Positions 17,175 to 24,279 of a DNA stretch of 59,882 nucleotides are shown here, in pieces. The notes below the pieces were generated by a model. That model made no database searches. It saw only the letters and a program-made list of their open reading frames with translations, and was not told where the DNA came from. Source of the DNA: Streptosporangiales bacterium. GTDB taxonomy: Bacteria > Actinomycetota > Actinomycetes > Streptosporangiales > WHSR01. Position 1 is the stretch's first letter; every line of letters begins with the position of its first letter. The stretch is from assembly GCA_009379995.1 (NCBI GenBank), contig WHSR01000022.1, positions 1 through 59,882 on the forward strand, given 5' to 3'. Made by a program: the position numbers and the translations under genes.

Positions 17175-18164
17175 ATGCCCGGAGATCTGGGACTTGCGGG
17201 GCTGAGCGACGGCCTGATGACTACGGCGGTCGTGGTGTACTCGCTGGCGATGCTGGGGTACGCGGGCGAGTTCGCCCTCGGCCGCGGGCGCGCCCGCACG
17301 CCCGCGGCTGCCGGGACACGGGTGCTCGTGGGCGCGGGGCCGCCGGCGGAGGACGCACTCCCGGAGGATGCCGAGACCGGGCGACCGCGTCCCCGGGATG
17401 TGGGCGTCCTCCTCGGCCGGGCCGCGGTAGCCCTGACCGTGTTGGGTTGGGCGTTCCATCTCACCCAGATCCTCACCCGGGGGCTGGCGGCGCAGCGCTG
17501 GCCGTGGGGGAACATGCACGAGTTCACCTCGGCGCTGGCGTTCTCCGCGGTGACTGCGCTGTTGGTGCTGCTTTACCGGCATCGGGTGCGCTACCTCGGG
17601 CTGTTCGTCCTCCTCCCGGTCGTGCTGGGGCTCGAGCTCGCCTCCACCGTGCTGTACACGGCCGTTGGGCCGCTGGTGCCGGCGCTGAACTCGTACTGGA
17701 TCGCGATTCACGTGACCGCCGCGGTGATCGCCGCGGGTTGCTTCACGGCGGCGTCCGCGGCCGCCGTGCTGTACCTGGTGGTGGATCGGTACGAACGGCA
17801 GCGGTCGCTCGGCCGCACCGTCGGCATGTCCGGGATCGCCGGCGCCCTGCCCGGCAAGGAGGTGCTGGACCGCCTCGCCTACCGGACGCTGGCCTTCGGC
17901 TTTCCGATCTGGACGTTCGCGATCATCGCCGGCGCCATCTGGGCCGAGGCGGCGTGGGGCCGCTACTGGGGCTGGGACCCCAAGGAGACCTGGTCGTTCA
18001 TCACCTGGATCGTCTACGCGGGCTACCTGCACGCGCGGGTGACGGCGGGCTGGCGGGGCCGCCGGCTGGCGATCGTGGCGCTGATCGGCTTCGGCTGCTT
18101 CCTGTTCAATTTCTTCGGCGTGAACATCTGGGTGGTCGGCCTGCACTCGTACGCCGGCCTGTGA
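17175..18164 (+). CDS. ccsB: CcsB/ResC-type cytochrome c haem-handling protein
   Basis: The chosen ATG at 17175 gives 329 residues, 4 bp after the resB stop with GAGGAG upstream. The open frame continues upstream through resB but is not family-like. The protein has about eight membrane segments, the haem-handling WWD-type motif in RYWGWDPKETWSFITWIVY, and histidines flanking it, e.g. NSYWIAIHVTAAVIAA and WAFHLTQIL. It works with ResB to carry haem outward and attach it to apocytochrome c. It ends just before family A copy A2. Confidence 0.94.
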   Translation: MPGDLGLAGLSDGLMTTAVVVYSLAMLGYAGEFALGRGRARTPAAAGTRVLVGAGPPAEDALPEDAETGRPRPRDVGVLLGRAAVALTVLGWAFHLTQILTRGLAAQRWPWGNMHEFTSALAFSAVTALLVLLYRHRVRYLGLFVLLPVVLGLELASTVLYTAVGPLVPALNSYWIAIHVTAAVIAAGCFTAASAAAVLYLVVDRYERQRSLGRTVGMSGIAGALPGKEVLDRLAYRTLAFGFPIWTFAIIAGAIWAEAAWGRYWGWDPKETWSFITWIVYAGYLHARVTAGWRGRRLAIVALIGFGCFLFNFFGVNIWVVGLHSYAGL

Positions 18165-18170
18165 CCCCCT

Positions 18171-18235
18171 CGCCGAGATCTATGTTGTGGGGGTCCTAAT
18201 CGGACAAAACGACCCCCACAACATAGATCTCGGCG
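18171..18235 (-). repeat. Family A palindromic element, copy A2 (inverted loop)
   Basis: This is the most perfect copy: 25-bp arms (18171-18195 and 18211-18235) without mismatch and a 15-nt loop. The loop core TTTTGTCCGATTAG is on the minus strand, opposite to the other five copies. It lies between two convergent genes (ccsB and the PLDc_N gene), 7 bp after the ccsB stop. Confidence 0.95.
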
Positions 18236-18245
18236 TCAGCCGGCG

Positions 18246-18611
18246 TCAGCCGCCGTCGTCGTCCTCGCGCCGGCGGTCGAGCCGACGCAGGAACTCCGGA
18301 TCGTCGTCCGGGCCGAGGGGCGGCCGGTCGGAGGCCGAGCCGGATCCCCGGGTGCCCCCCAGCTGGTTGGTCGACGAGGGATGTGAGGGGTGGGCCAGGT
18401 TCGGCTTGCGCACCACCCCCGTCTCGCCGCGCGGCCGGCCGAACAGCAGCCATGCGATGGCGCCGAAGTCGAGGAACAACACGACGACGGCGATCCAGGC
18501 GAGCTTCGAGAGTGTGTGCACGTCCTCCCGCGGCGTGGTGAGGACGTCGAACAAGCAGTACAGCCAGAGCACCAGCCCGAGTAGACCGATGACCCCGAGG
18601 ACGAGGACCAT
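18246..18611 (-). CDS. PLDc_N (phospholipase D nuclease N-terminal-like) membrane protein
   Basis: The 121-residue protein has two membrane helices (VLVLGVIGLLGLVLWLYCLF and LAWIAVVVLFLDFGAIAWLL) joined by DVLTTPREDVHTLSK. This is the pattern of the short PLDc_N domain. The tail is polar and acidic (DDDPEFLRRL). Function is unknown; related proteins are thought to be small membrane anchors. It is divergent from the sulfatase with 26 bp between starts. Confidence 0.8.
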   Translation of the reverse strand: MVLVLGVIGLLGLVLWLYCLFDVLTTPREDVHTLSKLAWIAVVVLFLDFGAIAWLLFGRPRGETGVVRKPNLAHPSHPSSTNQLGGTRGSGSASDRPPLGPDDDPEFLRRLDRRREDDDGG

Positions 18612-18637
18612 GGCCGCAGCCTAACCCGGAGTCCGAG

Positions 18638-19921
18638 ATGACCGAGCCACCCACCCTCCCGAATGTTCTCCTTCTGCACTGGAGCGATCTCGGTCGGCAC
18701 CTCGGCACGTACGGCGTCCGCGGCGTGCACAGCCCGAGCGTGGATCGCCTCGCGGGCGAGGGGGTACAGTTCGGCCGGGCGTTTTCCGCCGCGCCGCTGT
18801 GTTCGCCGGCCCGCGGCGCGCTGTTCACCGGACGCTACCCGCACGCGAACGGGCTGATGGGCAACGCTCACCTCGGCTGGAGGTACGGCGAGGCGGAGCG
18901 GACGCTGCCGGCGCTGCTCGCCGACGCCGGCTACCACACAGCGCTCGCCGGGCTGCAGCACGAGGGCGACGATCCGCGGGCGCTGGGCTTCGCCGAGACG
19001 ATCACGGATCCGGCGGCCAGGTGGCAGCACTGCGGCGAGGTCGCCGACGCCGCGCTCGGCTGGCTGGAGGGGCGGGCGAGCTGGCGCCAGCCGTTCCTGC
19101 TTACCGTCGGCCTACACGAGGTGCACCGCCCGTACCCGGCCGAGCGCTACCCGCCGGAGGACCCGGCCGGCGTGGACGTACCGGGGTTCCTGCCCGACAA
19201 CCCGTGGACACGGGACGATCTCGCCGCGTTCCAGGGCGCGATCCGGGTCGCCGACCTCCAGGTCGGCCGGCTGCTGGATCGGCTGGACCGGCTCGGGCTG
19301 GCCCCGTCGACGTGGGTGATTTTCACCACCGACCACGGCACCCCGTTTCCTCGGGCCAAGTCCACGCTGTACGACCCCGGGATCGAGGTCGCCCTGATCA
19401 TGCGATTGCCGGAAGGCTGGCGCGCCCCCCGGAACCCGGAGGGACGGCTGTTCAGCCACGTCGACCTGGTCCCGACGATCCTGGACCGCTTCGGCTTACC
19501 GATACCGGAGGGCGTGCACGGAATGAGCCACGCCAGGTGGCTGGCCGGCGACGAGGCCGCCCGGGGCCGTACCGAGATCTTCGCCGAGAAGACCTACCAC
19601 GACGTCTACGACCCGATGCGGTGCGTACGCACCGGGCGCTGGAAGTACATCCGCAACTACGAGCAACGTCCGCTGCTCACGCTGCCGGCCGACATCGAGG
19701 CGAGCCCGACCCGACGCGGCTACAGGGACGACCACCTGCGGCACCGGCCGGCCGAGGAGCTGTACGACCTGCGGGACGACCCGTTCGAGCAGGAGAACCT
19801 CGTCGGCGAGCCGTCGTGTGCGGAGATCCGGGGCTCCCTCGCCGGACGGCTGCTGCACTTCCGGCAGGAAACGCGCGACCCGCTGCTGCTCGGTCCGGTG
19901 CCCGCGCCGGATCCGAGGTAG
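18638..19921 (+). CDS. Sulfatase-family hydrolase
   Basis: The 427-residue alkaline-phosphatase-superfamily protein has the formylglycine motif CSPARGALFTGRYPH with the precursor cysteine C55, followed by VGLHEVHRPYPAERY, TTDHGTPFPRAK and the C-terminal LYDLRDDPFEQENL. These are the metal and sulfate pocket elements of heparan-N-sulfatase-like enzymes. The N-terminal metal site is relaxed: LLLHWSDLGRHLGTYG where most have two Asp in a row. There is no signal peptide, so it is probably cytoplasmic. No formylglycine-generating enzyme gene is nearby. The substrate is unknown. Confidence 0.85.
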   Translation: MTEPPTLPNVLLLHWSDLGRHLGTYGVRGVHSPSVDRLAGEGVQFGRAFSAAPLCSPARGALFTGRYPHANGLMGNAHLGWRYGEAERTLPALLADAGYHTALAGLQHEGDDPRALGFAETITDPAARWQHCGEVADAALGWLEGRASWRQPFLLTVGLHEVHRPYPAERYPPEDPAGVDVPGFLPDNPWTRDDLAAFQGAIRVADLQVGRLLDRLDRLGLAPSTWVIFTTDHGTPFPRAKSTLYDPGIEVALIMRLPEGWRAPRNPEGRLFSHVDLVPTILDRFGLPIPEGVHGMSHARWLAGDEAARGRTEIFAEKTYHDVYDPMRCVRTGRWKYIRNYEQRPLLTLPADIEASPTRRGYRDDHLRHRPAEELYDLRDDPFEQENLVGEPSCAEIRGSLAGRLLHFRQETRDPLLLGPVPAPDPR

Positions 19922-19924
19922 TCC

Positions 19925-20251
19925 CTAGAACGCGACCATCTCGCGCAGCCAGTCGGAGAGTTCCTCGATTTCCTCGGCGGAAAGCACGCCCAGCGGGGTG
20001 GACTGGGTGAACTATAGCTGCTGGACATACTGGCGACGCATGGATCGGACGTCGGCGTGGCCGCCCAGGTTGCCCGCGACGCTGAACAGCAGCGGCAGGG
20101 TGTAGGAGACACCGGCGCCGAAAAGCACGAACCCGATGCTCGCTACCGTGCCGCGGTCGAGGAGCGTGCGCCGTACGGTCTGGAGGCCGGCCGCCGCGCG
20201 GCGGCGGCGCTGCTCGATCGCGCCGAGCGTCCCGACCGCGCTGCTCGCCAT
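19925..20251 (-). pseudogene. Small membrane-protein gene with an internal stop codon
   Basis: From ATG 20249-20251 the frame reads MASSAVGTLGAIEQRRRRAA..., includes the hydrophobic stretch VASIGFVLFGAGVSYTLPLL and stops at a TAG (20012-20014). The same frame then continues 28 codons with plausible protein sequence (VLSAEEIEELSDWLREMV) to a TAG at 19925-19927. The continuation has the expected amphipathic character of a protein end, so I read this as one gene broken by a stop. The family is not recognised. The decay fits the frameshifted gene next to it. Confidence 0.45.
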
Positions 20252-20385
20252 GAGCGACGAGCTCGCGCTCGGTGCCCTGCAGGCGGCCTACCGCCCGCAG
20301 GCCGGGTCTTTCCCGTCGAACTCGTGGTGCGCGCCTCGATCGCGCCGCCGCGTGGCTCCGGGGTCCCGCACGTGTGACCCTCCGG

Positions 20386-21481
20386 CTAGATCTCGGCGCG
20401 GACGATCCGGGCGCCCTCGGCGAGTGCGTGCAGCTTCATCTTGGCCACTATGCGCGGCATGTTGCGCAAGCCGCAGTCGGTGGTCAGGTAGACGCGCTCC
20501 GCCGGCACCACCTCGAGCACCTTGCGGATCCTGGTCGCTACCTCCTCGGGGGGTCTCGACCATGGTCGTGCGCACGTCGATCACGCCGATCGCCACCTCG
20601 CGGTCGTCGGGCAGGGTGCGCAGGGCGTCGATGTCCACCATCTCCCGGTTGGCGAAGTCCAGCACGAACTGCTCCACCGGGGCCGAGTAGAGGTGGGGCA
20701 GGACCGCCTCGTAGCCCCGCGGGAAGAGCCCCGCCAGCCGGTTACCCCAGGCGTTGCCGTAGCAGAAGTGCCAGGCGATCTTCGCGTCCACGCCCTCGAC
20801 ACACTGCGCGATCACGTCGACGATCCACTTGAAGTCCTCGTCGTCGCCGGTGAAGAGCGGCAGCCAGGAGCCGAGATCCTCGATCTGCAGGAAGGTGGCT
20901 CCGGCCTGCACCAGCTCCTTCATCTCCGCGTTGAACACCGGGACCAGGGCGTAGGAGAGCTCGCGGGCGTCCTTGTAGTGCTGGAAGTAGACGTGCCAGG
21001 CCAGGTTGACCGGGCCGGCGCCCACCGAGACCTTGATCGGCCGGTCGGCCGTCCGCTTCGCGACCCCGTAGAGGTCCGTCAGCCTGATGGGGCCGCGGCT
21101 GACCGGGCCGCTGTTCACGACGCCGCCCCAGTCCGAGAGGAGCTCCAACTCCTTGTTCCGCTCGGACACGCCGACGGCGTTGGGGTGCTCCTCCTTGGCT
21201 TCGTCGAAGCCGCCGATCCGCTCGTACATGTACCAGCAGAAGGACCCGATGCCGCCGACGTAGTCGTCGAAGTACATCTGTCCGTCCGTGATGATGTCGA
21301 TACCGGCCTCCTCCTGGTCCCGGATCACGGCCGCCGTCGCGTCGTCGTACGCCTCTGCGTGCGGTGCGTGCTTGAAGGCGACCCTGACGTCGCGGCCGAG
21401 GAGTTGGTAGGTGAACCAGTGCGGGCGGGGGTAGGAGCCCACCATCGTGGTGGGCAGCACCGTATCCACGATCTTCCGCAT
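20386..21481 (-). pseudogene. Cobalamin-independent methionine synthase-like (MetE C-terminal type) gene with a frameshift
   Basis: The first 310 or so residues (MRKIVDTVLPTTMVGSYPRP, DQEEAGIDIITDGQ, AWHFCYGNAWGNRLAG) match short MetE-like proteins of about 365 residues. His and Cys of HFCYGN are expected zinc ligands. At 20548-20553 there is a run of six G (C on the coding strand). With five, the frame continues as TPEEVATRIRKVLEVV, then LTTDCGLRNMP with the third ligand, ending ARIVRAEI and a TAG at 20386-20388. So a one-base insertion has split a gene that is otherwise intact. It is either a real pseudogene or a homopolymer sequencing error. The ribosome site GGAGG precedes the ATG. Confidence 0.8.
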
Positions 21482-21572
21482 GAGTGCCTCCTTCGTTCAC
21501 GCCGCCAGCACCGATGCCGCGGGCGTGCGCCCATCCTCCGCCGATCACCCGTCCTCCGTCGAGATCCGGAGC

Positions 21573-21687
21573 TCAGCTCGGGCGGCACTCCACGACGAAG
21601 TAACCGGATTGTTGCGGACCGGCGGTGGCCACCTTGAGGCCCGCCCGACGTGCGAGCTCCCGGAACTCCGCGACGGTGTCGGTCAGC
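21573..21687 (-). pseudogene. C-terminal remnant of a SAM-dependent methyltransferase
   Basis: The minus strand encodes LTDTVAEFRELARRAGLKVA and ends SGYFVVECRPS before a TGA at 21573-21575. This resembles the last 35-40 residues of small class I methyltransferases (an EFRxLAxxAGL helix then the final strand FVVECRP). No upstream methylase body exists: the neighbouring sequence is the end of the LLM gene, whose stop overlaps it by a few bases. It is read as a gene tail left by a deletion or recombination. Confidence 0.45.
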
Positions 21688-22639
21688 GCGGAGCGAGGCG
21701 ACGCACGGCCTCGGCGACGTCGTACGGGCCGGGCAGCATCATCATCATCGGGGTGGTCACGCCCGCGTCCGCGAACTGCAGCACCCGTTCCCGGCAGGCC
21801 TCCGGGCTGCCGTGCACGATCAGCTCGTCGATGACCGAGTCCGGCACCGCGGCGGCGGCCTGCCGGCGTTCGCCCGCGTTCCACAGCCGCCACAGGTCGG
21901 CCAGCGCGTCGCCGCGGCCCAGCCACCGGTGGAACTCGGCGTAGACCGGAACCGTCAGGTACGCGGCGATCGCCCGGGTCGCGATGGCCCGGACGGCCTC
22001 CCGGTCCTCGACCGGGAGCACGAATATGCGGGCGACGGTCTCCTTGCCCGGGCCGGCCGCGTCCACGATGGGTACGAGCTTGCGGGCGTCGTCGGGGGAG
22101 AGCCAGTTGAGGATCGCGCCGTCGGCCTCCCGGCCAGCGAGCCGCAGCATGCCCTCGCGCAGCCCGGCGAGCAGTATCGGCGGCGGCTGCTCCGGGACCA
22201 CGCCGAGCCGGAAGTTGCGCACCGCGAACGTCTCGTACTCCTGCGAGACCTTCTCCCCGGCGAACGCGGCGCGCAGGAAGCGGATGGTGTCCCGCGCCCG
22301 GGCGTACGGGCGGTCCTGCCGCATGCCGTTCCAGTCCTCGACTATGACCTGCGACGAAACCCCGATGCCGAACGCGAACCGGCCCGGCGCGGCCTCCGCG
22401 AGGGTCGCCGCGCTCTGCGCGAGCACCGCCGCGCCGCGGGTGTACACGGGGATGATCGCGGTACCGAGGCGCAGCTGCGGCGCCCAGGCCGAGGCGAGCG
22501 CAAGAGGGGTGAAGCCGTCGGCGCCGTCCGCCTCCGACGACCACACGTCGGTGTAGCCGAGGTCGGGCAGCGCCGCCACCACGTCGCGGTGTGCGGGAAG
22601 CGGGAGGCCGGGCAGCGGGATCGAAAGGCCAAGACCCAT
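21683..22639 (-). CDS. LLM-class (probably F420-dependent) oxidoreductase
   Basis: The 318-residue protein, from ATG 22637-22639 with GGAGAAG upstream, has the luciferase-like TIM-barrel pattern: LPDLGYTDVWSSEADGADGF, LRLGTAIIPVYTRGAAVLAQ, GRFAFGIGVSSQVIVEDWNG, PILLAGLREGMLRLAGREAD and HGSPEACRERVLQFADAGVT. Actinobacterial members usually use coenzyme F420. The substrate is unknown. A TTG three codons earlier is possible but less likely. Confidence 0.85.
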   Translation of the reverse strand: MGLGLSIPLPGLPLPAHRDVVAALPDLGYTDVWSSEADGADGFTPLALASAWAPQLRLGTAIIPVYTRGAAVLAQSAATLAEAAPGRFAFGIGVSSQVIVEDWNGMRQDRPYARARDTIRFLRAAFAGEKVSQEYETFAVRNFRLGVVPEQPPPILLAGLREGMLRLAGREADGAILNWLSPDDARKLVPIVDAAGPGKETVARIFVLPVEDREAVRAIATRAIAAYLTVPVYAEFHRWLGRGDALADLWRLWNAGERRQAAAAVPDSVIDELIVHGSPEACRERVLQFADAGVTTPMMMMLPGPYDVAEAVRRLAPR

Positions 22640-22951
22640 GGAGCCCAATCTTCTCCTTCCTGGCCAAATCAGGCCAACCGCAGGGGAATCGAACCCCGCA
22701 TGCCCTGGTTCCGTATCACCACATGGACGAACGCCAGCAACGGTAGCCGAGCCCGCATCTGGAGGAGAGTTTGGGTGAATGCAGGGGCGGTTGGAGCGGC
22801 TTCGCGGGGAGCTGTCCCACCGCCCGGCGACCGGGAGCAGCTCAGGGTCGCGCTCCGCGGGGGCGAGCTCGACCCGAGGGGGCGTGGCTGCGCTACCGGA
22901 GCGCGTCGACGCGGAGGCGACGCGGGGTCCACGAGCTGATCGACCGCGACC
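22640..22951. other. Gene-free stretch with tRNA-like scar and CaiB duplication
   Basis: This 312-bp gap has no convincing gene on either strand. It contains a tRNA-like 3' part (22671-22722) and, at its right end, a 32-bp inverted copy of a piece of the neighbouring CoA-transferase gene. The rest shows nothing recognisable. Confidence 0.6.
22671..22722 (-). other. tRNA-like 3' half (possible integration scar)
   Basis: On the minus strand TGGTGATACGGAACCA is an anticodon-arm-like hairpin with ACG after a T, as in tRNA-Arg(ACG). It is followed about 6 nt later by GGGGTTCGATTCCCC, a normal T-arm with the TTCGA loop (22683-22697), then GCGGTTGGCC. No matching D-arm or 5' acceptor strand is found upstream, so this is not a working tRNA gene. 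It may be what remains of an attachment site. Confidence 0.35.
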
Positions 22952-23186
22952 TCAGATGACCTGCTCGTCGCGGAGGCGGGCGACGTCGACGTCGGCGTAG
23001 CCGAGCCCGCTCAGGATCGGCTCGGTGTGTTCGCCGAGGTCCGGGACCGGGCCGAGGGCCGGGTCCGTCCCGGCGAAGTTCATCGGCGGGAGCACGGTGG
23101 GCAGCCGGCCCACCGGCGAGTCGATCTCCCGCCAGCGGTCCCGCGCCACGAGCTGGTCGTGGTCGATCAGCTCGTGGACCCCGCGT
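22920..23186. repeat. 32-bp inverted repeat: intergenic copy (22920-22951) and copy inside the CoA-transferase gene (23155-23186)
   Basis: ACGCGGGGTCCACGAGCTGA continues for 32 bp and recurs in inverse orientation with one mismatch. The gene copy codes for RGVHELIDHDQ. The plus-strand intergenic copy can be read as RGVHELIDRD just before a stop. The repeats are separated by about 200 bp and abut the end of the gene. Confidence 0.8.
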
Positions 23187-24130
23187 AGCCGCGCGTTGGC
23201 GATGCCGGCCTCCTCCAGCCGGTCGACCGCCTCCTCGCGGGCGAGCTTGGCCAGCCCTTCGGTGACCGCCGCGTCCACGCGCGCCCGGTTGCGGACCCGC
23301 GCCTGGTTGGTGGCGAACTCTGGGTCGGTGGCCAGCTCCGGACGTTCCAGCACGTGGGTGGCCAGCCGTACCCATTCCCTGTCGTTCTGGATGCCGATGA
23401 CGACCTGACCGCCGTCGCCGGTGGGGTACGCGTCGTACGGCGCGATGATCGGGTGGCTGAGCCCCACCCTTGGCGGCTCCTTGCCGGTGTGTTGGGTCAG
23501 GTACAGCGGATGGCCCATCCACTCGGTGAGCGCGTCGAACATGGTGATCTCCAGTGCGGTGCCGCGCCCGGTCCGCTCCCGCAGCAGCAGGGCAGCAAGC
23601 ACGGTGGAGAACGCGTACATCCCGGCGCCGATGTCGGCGGCCGGTACCCCGGTCTTGGACGGGTGCTCGGGCGTCCCGGTGACCGAGACCAGCGCCGTCT
23701 CGCTTTGGACCAGCAGGTCGTAGGCGCGCTTGTCGCGGTACGGGCCGGTCGCCCCGTACCCGGACATGTCGCAGACGACGAGCCGGGGGTGGCGGTCGGT
23801 GAGCGTGGCCGCGTCGAAGCCGAGCCGATCGGTCGAGCCGGGCGCCAGGTTCTGCAGGAACACGTCGGCGCCGGCGACCAGCCGGGCCAGGATGTCCCGG
23901 CCCTCGGGATGCTTGAGGTTGAGGGTAAGCGACTCCTTGCCGCGGTTGAGCCACACGAAGTGGCTCGCCATCCCCCGAACCCCGGAGTCGTACGCCCGGG
24001 CGAAGTCCCCGCCGTCCGGCCGTTCCACCTTGATCACACGTGCACCGAGGTCGGCGAGGTGGCGCGTGGCCAGGGGCGCGGCCACGGCCTGCTCGAGCGA
24101 CACGACGGTGATCCCCTGGAGCGGCTGCAC
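22952..24130 (-). CDS. CaiB/BaiF (class III) CoA-transferase
   Basis: The 392-residue protein starts at a GTG (24128-24130) with GGAAGGGAGGG upstream. It begins GITVVSLEQAVAAPLATRHL and has ADLGARVIKVERPDGGDFAR, FVWLNRGKESLTLNLKHPEG and DVFLQNLAPGSTDRLGFDAA. The probable catalytic Asp lies in VPAADIGAGMYAFSTVLAAL. Class III enzymes move CoA between carboxylic acids, often in carnitine, oxalate or aromatic catabolism. The acceptor here is unknown. It stands alone on its strand. A nearly perfect palindrome upstream suggests a dedicated regulator. Confidence 0.88.
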   Translation of the reverse strand: MQPLQGITVVSLEQAVAAPLATRHLADLGARVIKVERPDGGDFARAYDSGVRGMASHFVWLNRGKESLTLNLKHPEGRDILARLVAGADVFLQNLAPGSTDRLGFDAATLTDRHPRLVVCDMSGYGATGPYRDKRAYDLLVQSETALVSVTGTPEHPSKTGVPAADIGAGMYAFSTVLAALLLRERTGRGTALEITMFDALTEWMGHPLYLTQHTGKEPPRVGLSHPIIAPYDAYPTGDGGQVVIGIQNDREWVRLATHVLERPELATDPEFATNQARVRNRARVDAAVTEGLAKLAREEAVDRLEEAGIANARLRGVHELIDHDQLVARDRWREIDSPVGRLPTVLPPMNFAGTDPALGPVPDLGEHTEPILSGLGYADVDVARLRDEQVI

Positions 24131-24158
24131 GGTGCCCTCCCTTCCGCTAACTGGAGCT

Positions 24159-24171
24159 TATATCCGATATA
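24159..24171. promoter_or_regulatory. 13-bp A+T-rich palindrome upstream of the CoA-transferase gene
   Basis: TATATCCGATATA reads the same on both strands apart from the centre. It lies about 29 bp before the GTG start in an otherwise G+C-rich region. It could be both a -10 region and an operator, for example for a GntR-type repressor. No such gene lies next to it. Confidence 0.45.
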
Positions 24172-24279
24172 GAAAGTAGCGCCCGTTCCTCGGCGGGCAA
24201 GACCTCATATGTGCATGGCCCTACCCTGCTCGTCCGCTCCGCCGTACGCTGGCGCCGTCCGCCACGAGGGGAGAAGCGG

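Noticed and set aside
18638..19921. Sulfatase as a secreted polysaccharide-degrading enzyme
   Set aside because: No signal peptide or carbohydrate genes nearby; I keep it as a sulfatase-family hydrolase without substrate.
22671..22722. A functional tRNA-Arg gene
   Set aside because: There is no D-arm and no 5' acceptor strand, and the T-stem ends in a C-T mismatch. Only a 3'-like half is present.
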